This document shows positions 27,801-35,147 of a DNA stretch of 64,000 nucleotides, one piece after another. The position numbers and the translations under genes are program-made. Below the pieces are notes generated by a model, which made no database searches, had not been told where the DNA came from, and was given only the letters and a program-made list of their open reading frames with translations. Position 1 is the stretch's first letter; the number at the start of each line of letters is the position of its first letter. The DNA is from Termitidicoccus mucosus (GTDB lineage: Bacteria; Verrucomicrobiota; Verrucomicrobiia; Opitutales; Opitutaceae): positions 2,604,001 to 2,668,000 of the forward strand of contig NZ_CP109796.1 of the NCBI RefSeq assembly GCF_038725785.1, given 5' to 3'.

Positions 27801-29336
27801 CCCGACGCCTTTGTCATCGACGAGGCGGGCGATATTCTCCGCCGCGCCGGCAAAAGCCATACCATCCTGAAAATCGACGACATCAACAACCTCGGCTCGC
27901 TCCGCCTCCGCATCCGCTCCCTCGTCGAAAGCCTCGAATACCGCGCCGCCGCCCCCGCAGGTGCGTCGCTAGCGACGCCCGCCACCGGCGCGGCAGCGCC
28001 CGCAATCGTTCCGAGCGGAGCGACATGTCTTCCAAATCAAAAATCGAAAATCGAAAATTCCACCACCCCCGCCTTCACCGCCGCCGACCGCCGCCGCACC
28101 ATCCTTGCGCCCTTCTTTTCCGAAGCCTACTCGCCCTTCATCCCCGCCATCCTCGGCCTCATGGGCTACCGCGTCGTCAACCTTCCGCCCGCCAACGACG
28201 CCTCCATCGACTACGGCCTCAAATACGCCAACAACGAAGTCTGCTATCCCGCCACCCTCGTCGTCGGCGACATCATCCGCGCGCTCAACTCCGGCAAATA
28301 CCAGGCCGGCGAAATCGCCGCCGGCATCACGCAAACCGGCGGACAATGCCGCGCGTCGAACTACATCGCCCTCATCAAAAAAGCCCTTGTCGCCGCCGGT
28401 CATCCGGACGTCCCCGTCATCTCCGTCGCCACCGCCGGCGGCGCGCTCTCCAACGACCAGCCCGGCTTCCAGTTGCGCTGGCGCGGCAACATCCGCCCCA
28501 CCATCGCCGCCATCCTCTACGCCGACCGCATCGCGCAGATGCACAACGCCACCGCCCCGCGCGAACGCGCGCCCGGCGCGTCCGCCCGCCTGCGTGACGA
28601 TTACGCCGCGGCCGGCGCCGCCTGCGTCGCCCGCCGCGACCTCCCCGCCCTGTATCAACTCCTCCGCGAGGCCGCGCGCGACTTCAACGCCGCCGCCGAT
28701 CCCGCCAAAACCCGCATCCCCCGCATCGGCATCGTCGGCGAAATCTACGTCAAGTATAACTCCATCGGAAACAAAAACATCGTCGAGTGGCTCATCGCCC
28801 AGGGCATCGAGCCCGTCGTGCCGCCCCTCGCCGGCTTCTTTCTCCAGGAATTTCCCAACCGCCGCACCAACGTCGCGCAAAACCTCGCCCACCGCACCGG
28901 GCTCCCCTTCATGGACACGCTCGCCTACGCGCTCGTGCGCCATTACCTGAAAAAATTTGACCGCATCGGCTCCGCCTTCCGCCACCACCATCCCTTCCCC
29001 GACATCTACGGGGAGGCGAAGTCCGCCTCGCGCATCATCAACCTCGCCGCCCAATACGGCGAGGGCTGGCTCATCCCCGCCGAACTCTCCTCCTTCGCGC
29101 ACCGCGGCATCCACAACGCCGTCAGCCTGCAGCCCTTCGGCTGCATCGCGAATCACCTCGTGGCCAAAGGCATCGAAAAACGCATCCGTGACCTCTACCC
29201 GCGCATGAACCTCCTGTTCCTCGACCTCGACAGCGGCGCCAGCGAGGCGAACCTGCTGAACCGGCTCCATTTCATGATCCAAAACGCCAGAGTGGAAGCC
29301 ACCCGGTCCTCCGCGCCCGAATTGGTGGAAATGTGA
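24897..29336 (+). CDS. giant (R)-2-hydroxyacyl-CoA dehydratase activase-like protein
   Basis: The product has 1479 residues. Two consecutive BadF/BadG/BcrA/BcrD/HgdC-type ASKHA ATPase modules start at GLDVGSTTLKLVIV (about residue 8) and GIDSGSTTTKIIAID (about 331). Each keeps the iron-sulphur cysteines (NGSCAGGTGAF and SRCGVFAKTD; NEACSSGCGSF and LGTRCTVFMNSK). A CPGCENRCSVRKY cluster (about 628), a DUF2229 region (IGIPRALNYYENHPFW) and a long C-terminal HgdB-like region follow. HgdC-type activases use ATP to push a low-potential electron into a dehydratase. This fused form is widespread in anaerobes but its substrate is undefined. No CoA-transferase or dehydratase is adjacent. A repeat-derived linker lies near residues 1022-1055. 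Confidence 0.88.
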   Translation: MQLQAEFHAGLDVGSTTLKLVIVEPAGGGIVFSEYRRHNTDIPAGLRAVFAHARETIGADARIALAVTGSAGMGLAEAHGIPFLQEVIAAAEVVTRRNPDIRTLVDIGGEDAKMIFFAPGRAPDIRMNGSCAGGTGAFIDQVATLLGVEVAQLDALARDARTVHPIASRCGVFAKTDIQNLLARNVPPADIAASVFHAVALQVVTTLARGRDIMPRLLLCGGPLAFIPGLRAACLKMMNVAEADCAVPENAALVPALGCAIARDHARLAGTIDELLARFATARPGMPLLNGARLEKLFADTAAYDAWKAAKQRHALPRVALDALETDTCFLGIDSGSTTTKIIAIDARERVMFTFYEKNNGNPLAAVRKGLSRFHDEAAAAGRPALRIASAAVTGYGEDLVKAAFDFDLGLVETIAHYLAAHKLSPDVTFILDIGGQDMKAAFIENGAIVRLDINEACSSGCGSFIEGFANSLRHTAAEFSALACTAGTPCDLGTRCTVFMNSKVKQSLREGSTLQDIAAGLAYSVVKNCLYKVLKLKNPGDLGAHIVVQGGTMRNHAVVRALELLTGREALFADMPELMGAYGAALHALRNAAHGTRTARPPDAAAARMPLLAALTHPAEAVTEDITCPGCENRCSVRKYAFDNANIFFSGNKCEKIFTNRGASARKGESIYPFKYSQLFGRAAPSAGAPPIARARAPVIGIPRALNYYENHPFWHALLTTAGARVVLSGRSTFGLYEKGAGTIMSDNICFPAKLVHGHIYDLIARKVDRILMPFVVYEQREDTRSVNTFNCPVVTGYSDVVRSAIDPEKKHGIALDAPSVTFHDTKLLERACRGYIVDTLGLPARVFPRAFAAALGAQEAHARGLAEKARAIAVSAAEKGRLLILLAGRPYHTDPLIQHKVADMIAAFGADVISEDIVRLDDDPAAADPGTVRQWAYTNRILKAARWVAGAPAHVHFVQLTSFGCGPDAFVIDEAGDILRRAGKSHTILKIDDINNLGSLRLRIRSLVESLEYRAAAPAGASLATPATGAAAPAIVPSGATCLPNQKSKIENSTTPAFTAADRRRTILAPFFSEAYSPFIPAILGLMGYRVVNLPPANDASIDYGLKYANNEVCYPATLVVGDIIRALNSGKYQAGEIAAGITQTGGQCRASNYIALIKKALVAAGHPDVPVISVATAGGALSNDQPGFQLRWRGNIRPTIAAILYADRIAQMHNATAPRERAPGASARLRDDYAAAGAACVARRDLPALYQLLREAARDFNAAADPAKTRIPRIGIVGEIYVKYNSIGNKNIVEWLIAQGIEPVVPPLAGFFLQEFPNRRTNVAQNLAHRTGLPFMDTLAYALVRHYLKKFDRIGSAFRHHHPFPDIYGEAKSASRIINLAAQYGEGWLIPAELSSFAHRGIHNAVSLQPFGCIANHLVAKGIEKRIRDLYPRMNLLFLDLDSGASEANLLNRLHFMIQNARVEATRSSAPELVEM
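27963..28060. repeat. intergenic-type repeat inside the activase coding sequence
   Basis: A 16-base perfect palindrome (GCGTCGCTAGCGACGC, 27963-27978), a GCGGCAGCGCC word, and a heptamer array (AATCAAA, AATCGAA, AATCGAA, AATT; about 28036-28058) lie in frame. They encode a low-complexity linker with SKIENS. The same words occur in gaps at 34580-34599 and 41844-41996. Confidence 0.85.
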
Positions 29337-29433
29337 CACGGATGGCGCAAAGTTTTGATTGGATTATTTCGAATCCGCAGCATCCGGCCTTGGCATTACG
29401 GTTAGCGAACATATGTAGCAATGCCCTTCGCAC

Positions 29434-30450
29434 ATGGACATCTCCCGACTCGACTGGCACGCGCTTGACCGGCTTCGCGATGGATTCATCGGCGGTGCCG
29501 CCGCCCGCGGGCCGTATTGGCAGACGGCCGCCGACCTTGCCAACTACGACGCCACCTACGGGGAGCGCATCGGATGGAAATTGGACCATGTCCTCGCCGA
29601 GCTTCGCCAGCGTCGCTGGACGCCGCGCGCGCGCACGGTGATCGACTGGGGCTGCGGCAGCGGCATCGCGGGCAGGCGCGTCGTCGGCGCGCTCGGTATC
29701 GAAAATTTCGATACACTCAACGCCTGGGACCACTCGCCCCTCGCGCGGGCGTTCGCCGCCGACGCCGCCCGGCGCGCGTTTCCCTTGCTGAACGTCGCCG
29801 ACGCCGCGCCGGAAAACACCGACGCCCCCTTCCTCCTCGTTGCCAGCCACGTCATCAACGAGCTTTCCCCTCCCGCGCGGGATTCGCTTCTTGCCCTCGC
29901 GCGCCGGGCCGACGCGATCATCTGGGTCGAACCCGGCACCCATACGGACAGCCGCGCGCTCGTTTCCGTCCGCGAGGCATTCCGCGCGGATTTCCAAGTC
30001 GTCGCCCCGTGCCCGCATCAATCCGCCTGCGGCCTGCTCGCGGCCGGCGCCGAACGTCATTGGTGCCATTTCTTCGCCCCGCCGCCCGCCGGCATTTACG
30101 CCGACTCCGACTGGGTGAAATTCGGCCAACGCGCCGGCATCGATCTGCGCAGCCTGCCGTATAGCTTTCTCGTGCTCGAAAAAAAAGGGGCGCGCGCATC
30201 CTCCGCCATGCCGCCGCTGCCTCCGGGAACCTCGCGCATCATCGGCCGCCCGCGTTTTCACAAAGCCCACGCCACACTCTGCAACTGCGACGAAGCCGGC
30301 ATCGCCGAACTCGCGCTGCCCAAGCGCGCCGATCCCGCCTTCTTCAAAACACTCGAACGCGATCCGCCCCACCCGCCCCTGCACCGGTGGGAACGGGAGG
30401 GAGACCGCATCACCGCCGTCGAACCGGCGCTCCCGCTCCCACCCGGATAA
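29434..30450 (+). CDS. Rsm22-like ribosomal small-subunit methyltransferase
   Basis: The product is a 338-residue SAM-dependent methyltransferase-fold protein of the Rsm22 family. Motif I is VIDWGCGSGIAGRRV (about 69-83), and SHVINELSPPARDSLL and IIWVEPGTH follow. The cysteine/histidine set CPHQSACGL and HWCHFF matches the iron-sulphur-binding pattern of mitochondrial and bacterial Rsm22. Yeast Rsm22 assists small-ribosomal-subunit assembly; the bacterial role is poorly known. It lies 97 bases after the activase on the same strand but seems functionally separate. Confidence 0.82.
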   Translation: MDISRLDWHALDRLRDGFIGGAAARGPYWQTAADLANYDATYGERIGWKLDHVLAELRQRRWTPRARTVIDWGCGSGIAGRRVVGALGIENFDTLNAWDHSPLARAFAADAARRAFPLLNVADAAPENTDAPFLLVASHVINELSPPARDSLLALARRADAIIWVEPGTHTDSRALVSVREAFRADFQVVAPCPHQSACGLLAAGAERHWCHFFAPPPAGIYADSDWVKFGQRAGIDLRSLPYSFLVLEKKGARASSAMPPLPPGTSRIIGRPRFHKAHATLCNCDEAGIAELALPKRADPAFFKTLERDPPHPPLHRWEREGDRITAVEPALPLPPG

Positions 30451-30461
30451 CCGACATTACC

Positions 30462-30534
30462 GTTCTCTTACTCGTTCTCGTTTTCGTTTTCGAAATATTC
30501 CAAAGAACAGAAAAGAGAACGAGAATGAGTAATA
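30462..30534. repeat. inverted hexamer arrays after the Rsm22-like gene
   Basis: The left array is GTTCTC, TTACTC, GTTCTC, GTTTTC, GTTTTC (30462-30491). The right array is GAGAAC, GAGAAT, GAGTAA (30515-30532), inverted to it. Together they form a hairpin with an AT-rich loop, twelve bases after the stop codon. Confidence 0.85.
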
Positions 30535-30552
30535 CCAATTCCCAATGAAAAT

Positions 30553-30637
30553 CACACTTTGGGTAGGGCGAGGCGTCCCCGCCGAGCCGTTGCTGGCCTC
30601 CGGCTCGGCGGGGACGCCTCGCCCTACCCAAAGTGTG
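30553..30637. repeat. perfect 37-bp inverted repeat element
   Basis: The arms 30553-30589 and 30601-30637 are exact inverted copies, separated by 11 bases. Each arm begins CACACTTTGGGTAGGGCGAG. Flanking sequence continues the symmetry imperfectly (ATACCA on the left, TGGTAT on the right), giving a MITE-like unit of about 120 bases. A decayed copy lies at 6234-6288. It contains no gene. Confidence 0.95.
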
Positions 30638-30743
30638 AAAATGGTTCGACAATGGTATAAGAGAACATGAACGATTTTAGAGGGCACTCCCCGCCCCGCC
30701 ATGCCCCCTCTGCCGTATTGACGGCGATGTTATGCTGGCTCGC

Positions 30744-31496
30744 ATGACCACCCGCCGCGCATTCCTTCAAACCGCCGGGCTGGCGCTGCTCGGAATGGGG
30801 TTCGCGCCGGCGATTCTCCTTGGCGCGGAGGAAAGGACATATCGTATCAGGAAAGGCGATACGCTCAGCTCCATCGCCGCGCGGCACGGCATCTCCGTCG
30901 CCGCGCTCAAGCAGCGCAACCAACTGAAATCCGACACGATCATCACCGGGCAAAGACTCATCATCCCTGCCGCCGGCGTGAGCGCCGTGCCGCGCTCCGT
31001 CGCCCCCGTCCCGGCGCTCTCGGGGATCATCGCCGCCACCAGGAGCCTGAAAATCCAGCGCGGCCGCTGGAAATACCTCGTCGTGCACCACAGCGGCATC
31101 GAGGCCGGAAACGCCCGCGCCTACAACAACGCGCACCGCGAGCGCGGCATGGAACACGGGCTGGCCTACCATTTTGTCATCGGCAACGGACGCGACTCCG
31201 GCGACGGCGAGATCGAGATCGGCCCGCGCTGGCTCAAGCAGCTCGACGGCGGCCACGTGCGCAATCATTCCTACAACCAGCACGGCATCGGCATCTGTCT
31301 GGTCGGCAATTTCGAGAAACGCCGCGTCGGCCCCGCGCAACTCGCCTCGATGACCATGCTGCTCGACTGGCTGCGCAAGGACGCCCCGCTCGGCACCAGG
31401 CCGTCCGTCACCGTGCACCGCTGGGTTGACCGCAACCACACGGTCTGCCCCGGCCGCTACTTTCCGTTCGACACGATCAAGAAACGCTACGCGTGA
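30744..31496 (+). CDS. LysM / N-acetylmuramoyl-L-alanine amidase, Tat-type signal
   Basis: The product is 250 residues from ATG at 30744; another ATG lies four codons upstream. TTRRAFLQTAGLALLGMG resembles a twin-arginine signal. A LysM peptidoglycan-binding domain follows (about 30-75; TYRIRKGDTLSSIAARHGIS). The C-terminal Amidase_2/PGRP domain (about 108-250) has zinc-type residues in VVHHSG, AYHFVIGNG and HTVCPGR. It should cleave the glycan-peptide bond or sense peptidoglycan in the periplasm. Confidence 0.88.
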   Translation: MTTRRAFLQTAGLALLGMGFAPAILLGAEERTYRIRKGDTLSSIAARHGISVAALKQRNQLKSDTIITGQRLIIPAAGVSAVPRSVAPVPALSGIIAATRSLKIQRGRWKYLVVHHSGIEAGNARAYNNAHRERGMEHGLAYHFVIGNGRDSGDGEIEIGPRWLKQLDGGHVRNHSYNQHGIGICLVGNFEKRRVGPAQLASMTMLLDWLRKDAPLGTRPSVTVHRWVDRNHTVCPGRYFPFDTIKKRYA

Positions 31497-31544
31497 CGCA
31501 CGCCACGGCCGGTCGCAATTGCTCATGGTTCGCGCGGCAGCGCG

Positions 31545-31675
31545 CGTAGCGCAGGCATCCCTGCCTGCCGTCAAAAAAGAAGGCGCGAAGCGCCGCTGGC
31601 TCTTTTTCCAAAAATCAATCAATGCCGCGCTTCGCGCGACCGTTTGGCGACGGCAGGCAGGATGCCTGCGCTACG
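31545..31675. repeat. 27/28-bp inverted repeat between amidase and hemC
   Basis: The arms 31545-31572 and 31649-31675 are inverted copies differing by one inserted C, beginning CGTAGCGCAGGCATCC. Inside are smaller GGCGCGAAGCGCC palindromes and an A-rich centre. It fills most of the 239-base gap between two convergent genes and has no coding potential I accept. Confidence 0.92.
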
Positions 31676-31735
31676 GGCCGGCGCGTTCCCGTCCTGTCAC
31701 CGAAAAACGGATACGGGCGGAGACGCGGCCCATCG

Positions 31736-32602
31736 CTACACCTTAACCCCCAAATAACGCAGCAGGCGGCCCGCGGTGGCGGCGGGCTCCTCGAAATCGG
31801 CGGGCGCAAGCGGCAGGCTGCGCAGGCCGGTCTCCTCGTGGAAAAACCAAAGCGTGTCGGCCGTCGCATGCGCGGCGGCGGCGGTGTGGCAGCCCCCGCC
31901 CAGAGCGGTTTGAAAGGCGCGCTCCAGCGTCACGCGCCGCGCGGTTTCCGCATCGAGCGCCCCGGCAAAATGCGCGGCATCGGCGGCGCGGCATTGCACG
32001 GCGATGGCCGCCTGGCCGATCGCGGGCACCATGTGTTTGCAGCCGAGCGCGTGAAACGCCACGCCCGGCCATTCGCCGATGCCGAGGCGGCGCAGGCCGG
32101 CGGCGGCGAGCAGCGTCGCATCCGCCCCGCCCTCGCCCGTCGCGATTTTGCGCAGGCGGGTGTCCACGTTGCCGCGAATCTCGGTGAAGGCGGCGGAAGG
32201 GAAAAGCTGGCCGATTTGCAGGCGGCGGCGCGGACTGCCGGTGGCAATCCTGGCCGGTTCCGTCACGCCCGCGCGCAACACCAGCACATCGCGCGGGTCC
32301 TCGCGCGGCAGATAGCCGGCGACGGCGAGCCCGTCCGCCATGTCGCCGGGCAGGTCCTTCGCGCTGTGCACGGCCGCATCGGCCTCGCCGCGCAGCAGCG
32401 CCTGCTCGAGCTCGCCCGTGAAAAGTCCCTTGCCGCCGCGCTTTTCCAGCGACCATTCCGTCTGGCGGTCGCCGGTCGTGACGAGCTGGAGCAACTCCGT
32501 CTCCACGCCCAGCCGCTCCCCGAGGCGCGCCGCGGCCATGCGGGCCTGCGCGAGCGCGAGCGGACTCCTGCGGGTGGCCAGAATGAGTTTTTTCCTCGGC
32601 AC
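31736..32602 (-). CDS. hemC: porphobilinogen deaminase (hydroxymethylbilane synthase)
   Basis: This enzyme polymerises four porphobilinogens to hydroxymethylbilane in tetrapyrrole synthesis. The start ILATRRSPLALAQ, the active-site VHSAKDLPGD, the arginine-rich ATGSPRRRLQI and the dipyrromethane-anchoring cysteine in GGGCHTAAAAHA (about residue 237) are all present. At 288 residues it is slightly short at the C-terminus. It follows the EIIA-DAC gene after 27 bases and is probably cotranscribed with it. Confidence 0.95.
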   Translation of the reverse strand: MPRKKLILATRRSPLALAQARMAAARLGERLGVETELLQLVTTGDRQTEWSLEKRGGKGLFTGELEQALLRGEADAAVHSAKDLPGDMADGLAVAGYLPREDPRDVLVLRAGVTEPARIATGSPRRRLQIGQLFPSAAFTEIRGNVDTRLRKIATGEGGADATLLAAAGLRRLGIGEWPGVAFHALGCKHMVPAIGQAAIAVQCRAADAAHFAGALDAETARRVTLERAFQTALGGGCHTAAAAHATADTLWFFHEETGLRSLPLAPADFEEPAATAGRLLRYLGVKV

Positions 32603-32629
32603 GATTTGCAGTCCCCAGGCGCGCCGCGC

Positions 32630-33991
32630 TCAGATCGCGCTGAATTTCCCCTTCTCCATCAGCGGCAGCATGACGCCGCGGCGGAAGAGCGAGACCTGGC
32701 CGGTGCTCGACGAGACGGCGATCGCGATGCACTGCGCCACGACCGAGATCGCCGCCGCTGCCGCATGGCGGCTGCCGAGCCCGCTGGGCAGCGCGTGGTC
32801 GTTGTCGCTCGCCTGGATGAGGCTGCCGGCCGACATCACGACGCCGTCGCCGCGAATCACAAACGCGCCGTCGATCGAGGAAAACTCCTTCACCGTCTCG
32901 TCCATGAAGGGGTTGAGGATGTTGCGGTCCTCCTCCTTGTATCCATAAAATGGATTCATCACGAGCGGCTTGGTCAGCTTGTCCACGCGGGCGGTGTCGC
33001 CGAGCACGAAGAGGCAGCCGATGGGCTTGCCCTCGCGGCCCTCCACGGCGAGCTCGGTGGCGATGCCGAGCACGCGCTCGAGCACCTCGGGTTTCACATC
33101 GTCGGGCAGCAGGTCGGTGTGCTGCGTGAGGAGCGTCTGGAACTCGCGCCCCACGTCCACTAGGACCACGGCGTCCAGCTGGTTCGAGCCCGCGATGCCG
33201 CCGAGGCAGCACACGCGGTCGGTGAAGTTGAGCACGCCGCGCGTGATCCCGACGAGGATGGCGCTGCGCAGTTGCGCGAGGCGCTGCTTGGAAAAGGTGC
33301 GGACCTGGATGACGCTCTCAAACACCCCCTTGAACTGGGCGGGGTCGATGAGCGCGCGGGTGACGAGGAGCGAGCGCATCCTGGCCTTCCAGTTGCGCAG
33401 GTCGGCCGGGCCGGAAAAGGTGTCGCCGAAAACCATGATGGCGCTGCAACCCGCGCCGCGTGCCACGCGCTCGGCCTGGCGCATCATCATGCGGTTCACG
33501 CGGCTTTGCTGCGCGGCGCGCGCGGGCTTTGCGGCCAGCCCGCCGAAAGCCGAGAACAGCCGCTCGTGCAGGTCGTTCAGCGTGGGCGCGTCGATGAGAG
33601 ACCGAACGAAGTGATCGTCGTCCATCAGCCGCGCGATGGCCGTGAGCACTTGCAGGTAGTTGCGCGCCTTCTCGTCGGCGAGAAGCATGAGGATGAGGCG
33701 TGCCGGTTCGTCGGACTTGGTGCCGTCGTGATGCACGCCGGCCTTGCTGCGGCCGATGGCGAGGATGTAGCGACGCCCGAGCTTCACCCGCACGTGCGGC
33801 AGGGCCACCCCCTTGCCGAGGTAGGTGGTCATGGTGCTTTCGCGCTGGATGAGGCCGCGCAGCAGCGCCTCCTGCTTCAAGTCGGGGAAGCGGCTCAGCG
33901 ACACCGTGAGGAGCTCGTCGAGCGCCTGCTTCATGTCGGTGCCGTGCAGGTCAATCACTCGACTGCGGGCGATGATTTTTTCAAGCCGCAT
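32630..33991 (-). CDS. PTS EIIA / diadenylate cyclase fusion protein
   Basis: The product has 453 residues. The N-terminus (1-150) is a PTS EIIA (nitrogen/fructose type) domain with the phosphohistidine stretch KGVALPHVRV (His66). The middle (165-290) resembles the pyruvate-kinase-C-like module found in archaeal DacZ proteins (AERVARGAGCSAIMVFGDTF). The C-terminus (about 370-440) is a DAC/DisA_N domain with the two active-site motifs SIDGAFVIRGDG (DGA at 374-376) and GLGSRHAAAAAIS (Arg408-His409). It should make cyclic di-AMP from ATP. Control by PTS phosphorylation is my inference. It lies 30 bases after nuoA and 27 bases before hemC. Confidence 0.85.
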   Translation of the reverse strand: MRLEKIIARSRVIDLHGTDMKQALDELLTVSLSRFPDLKQEALLRGLIQRESTMTTYLGKGVALPHVRVKLGRRYILAIGRSKAGVHHDGTKSDEPARLILMLLADEKARNYLQVLTAIARLMDDDHFVRSLIDAPTLNDLHERLFSAFGGLAAKPARAAQQSRVNRMMMRQAERVARGAGCSAIMVFGDTFSGPADLRNWKARMRSLLVTRALIDPAQFKGVFESVIQVRTFSKQRLAQLRSAILVGITRGVLNFTDRVCCLGGIAGSNQLDAVVLVDVGREFQTLLTQHTDLLPDDVKPEVLERVLGIATELAVEGREGKPIGCLFVLGDTARVDKLTKPLVMNPFYGYKEEDRNILNPFMDETVKEFSSIDGAFVIRGDGVVMSAGSLIQASDNDHALPSGLGSRHAAAAAISVVAQCIAIAVSSSTGQVSLFRRGVMLPLMEKGKFSAI

Positions 33992-34021
33992 GGTTTGGCC
34001 GCTTTGAGTGTCCGGTGCCGG

Positions 34022-34402
34022 TTACTTCTCCCACTCGAGCGCTCCTTTGCGCACCTCATACAGGAGCCCCAGCACGATGACAAAAATGAAGAACAGAATC
34101 GGCGCTATGATCTCGATGTTATGCGCCAGAAACTCCCGGTAAACCACCGCCCACGGGATGAGGAAAACGACCTCGATGTCGAAAAGGATGAAGAGCATCG
34201 CGGTGATGTAGAATTTCACCGAGAAGCGCGTGTGCGGCGCGCCGTCGGATTTCACCCCGCATTCATAGGCCTCGTCCGTGAGCCGCGTCCGTTTTCTCAT
34301 GCGCTGGCCGATCAGGTGGCTGGCGCCAATGACCACCGCCGCGACCCCGGCCGCGAGGCAGATTTGGACTAGAACGGGCAAATAGGTGGCGGAAGACGAC
34401 AT
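34022..34402 (-). CDS. nuoA: NADH-quinone oxidoreductase subunit A
   Basis: The product is 126 residues from ATG at 34402 (MSSSATYLPVLVQ). Three membrane helices and the family motifs YECGVKSDG and RFSVKFYITAMLFILFDIEV are present. NuoA is a proton-channel-arm subunit of complex I. The usual neighbour nuoB is missing: the next gene on the strand is the EIIA-DAC fusion. This nuoA is thus detached from the rest of the operon in this window. Confidence 0.95.
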   Translation of the reverse strand: MSSSATYLPVLVQICLAAGVAAVVIGASHLIGQRMRKRTRLTDEAYECGVKSDGAPHTRFSVKFYITAMLFILFDIEVVFLIPWAVVYREFLAHNIEIIAPILFFIFVIVLGLLYEVRKGALEWEK

Positions 34403-34579
34403 TGGTGCGACAAAATGGGTCACCATCGATTTGGCGACAAGGTATTTTCGTAATATCGTCGCAAATAGCGCGGGGATTAACGAGGGAGCTAAAAATTAAA
34501 CAAAAAGGGGCTTCGCTATTGTGAATGGCCGCAAAAAGGCACAAGAGGCGCAAAAACAAACCATGATACCAGTCAAATC

Positions 34580-34599
34580 GGGCGTCGCAAGCGACGCCC
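34580..34599. repeat. 9-bp palindrome, GGGCGTCGC type
   Basis: GGGCGTCGC and GCGACGCCC are perfect inverted arms around AA. It shares its core with the palindrome inside the activase gene (27963-27978). It lies between the dnaX 3' end and nuoA. The remainder of that 261-base gap shows only A/T-rich sequence, which could carry the nuoA promoter. Confidence 0.75.
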
Positions 34600-34663
34600 C
34601 TGCAAAACTTTTTCTTGGTTACCTTCGTTGTCTTCTGTTCGAAAATGAATTTGGGAGCCGCCC

Positions 34664-35147
34664 TTAATTTTTGCCGGTTTTCAGCGCCTGGCGCGGAATC
34701 TTTTTCACCGCGACGAAACGGGCGCGAAATAGCTCTTCGAGCAACTCGCGGGTTTCCTGCGGGATTCGGGCCTTGAGGGTTTCGAGCGGCGGGAGTTTGG
34801 CGTTGTCGGTTTCGTCCGCGTCATCGGTGTTGCGCGGCGTGCCCGGCGCCGTCCCGCCGGCGCCGGCGTTTTCGGCCAGAAAGGCGGATTCGGCCGCGTC
34901 GTCGGGCCAGCCCGGGCCATCGTCGTCGAAGGCCGTCGGCGCGCCCTCGCTGTCGGCGTAATCACGGGCGTCCTCGGTGTCGTCGGCGTTGTTGTTGTCC
35001 GGGCCGTCGCCGCGGCGCGGCGACGCGGGCGCGGCACGGCGTTCGGGGAGATGGACGAGCCCGAAGCGTTCGGCGTCCCGGCGCATGCGCTCCGCGTTTT
35101 CCGCCAGCGTGGCGGCGAGGCGGGCGTCGAGCGTGTTAATCAGGTCT
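34664..35147 (-). CDS. dnaX: C-terminal extension of DnaX (tau form) in the -1 frame
   Basis: Immediately after the A10 run of dnaX (minus strand), the -1 frame stays open for about 160 codons to the stop at 34664. It begins [20 protein letters not shown], then a long acidic Asp/Glu/Gly/Ala stretch, then a conserved-looking end ([19 protein letters not shown]). No start codon with a ribosome site is needed: a one-base backward slip on the A-run joins it to DnaX. The combined product would be about 546 residues. An assembly error in the homopolymer is the alternative. Confidence 0.75.

Noticed and set aside
27969-29339. 456-codon minus-strand frame and 281-297-codon alternate plus frames over the activase
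   Set aside because: They are shadow frames of low-complexity composition. The activase frame carries clear conserved motifs throughout.
31500-31740. Short frames across the amidase-hemC gap
   Set aside because: They are translations of the inverted repeat at 31545-31675.
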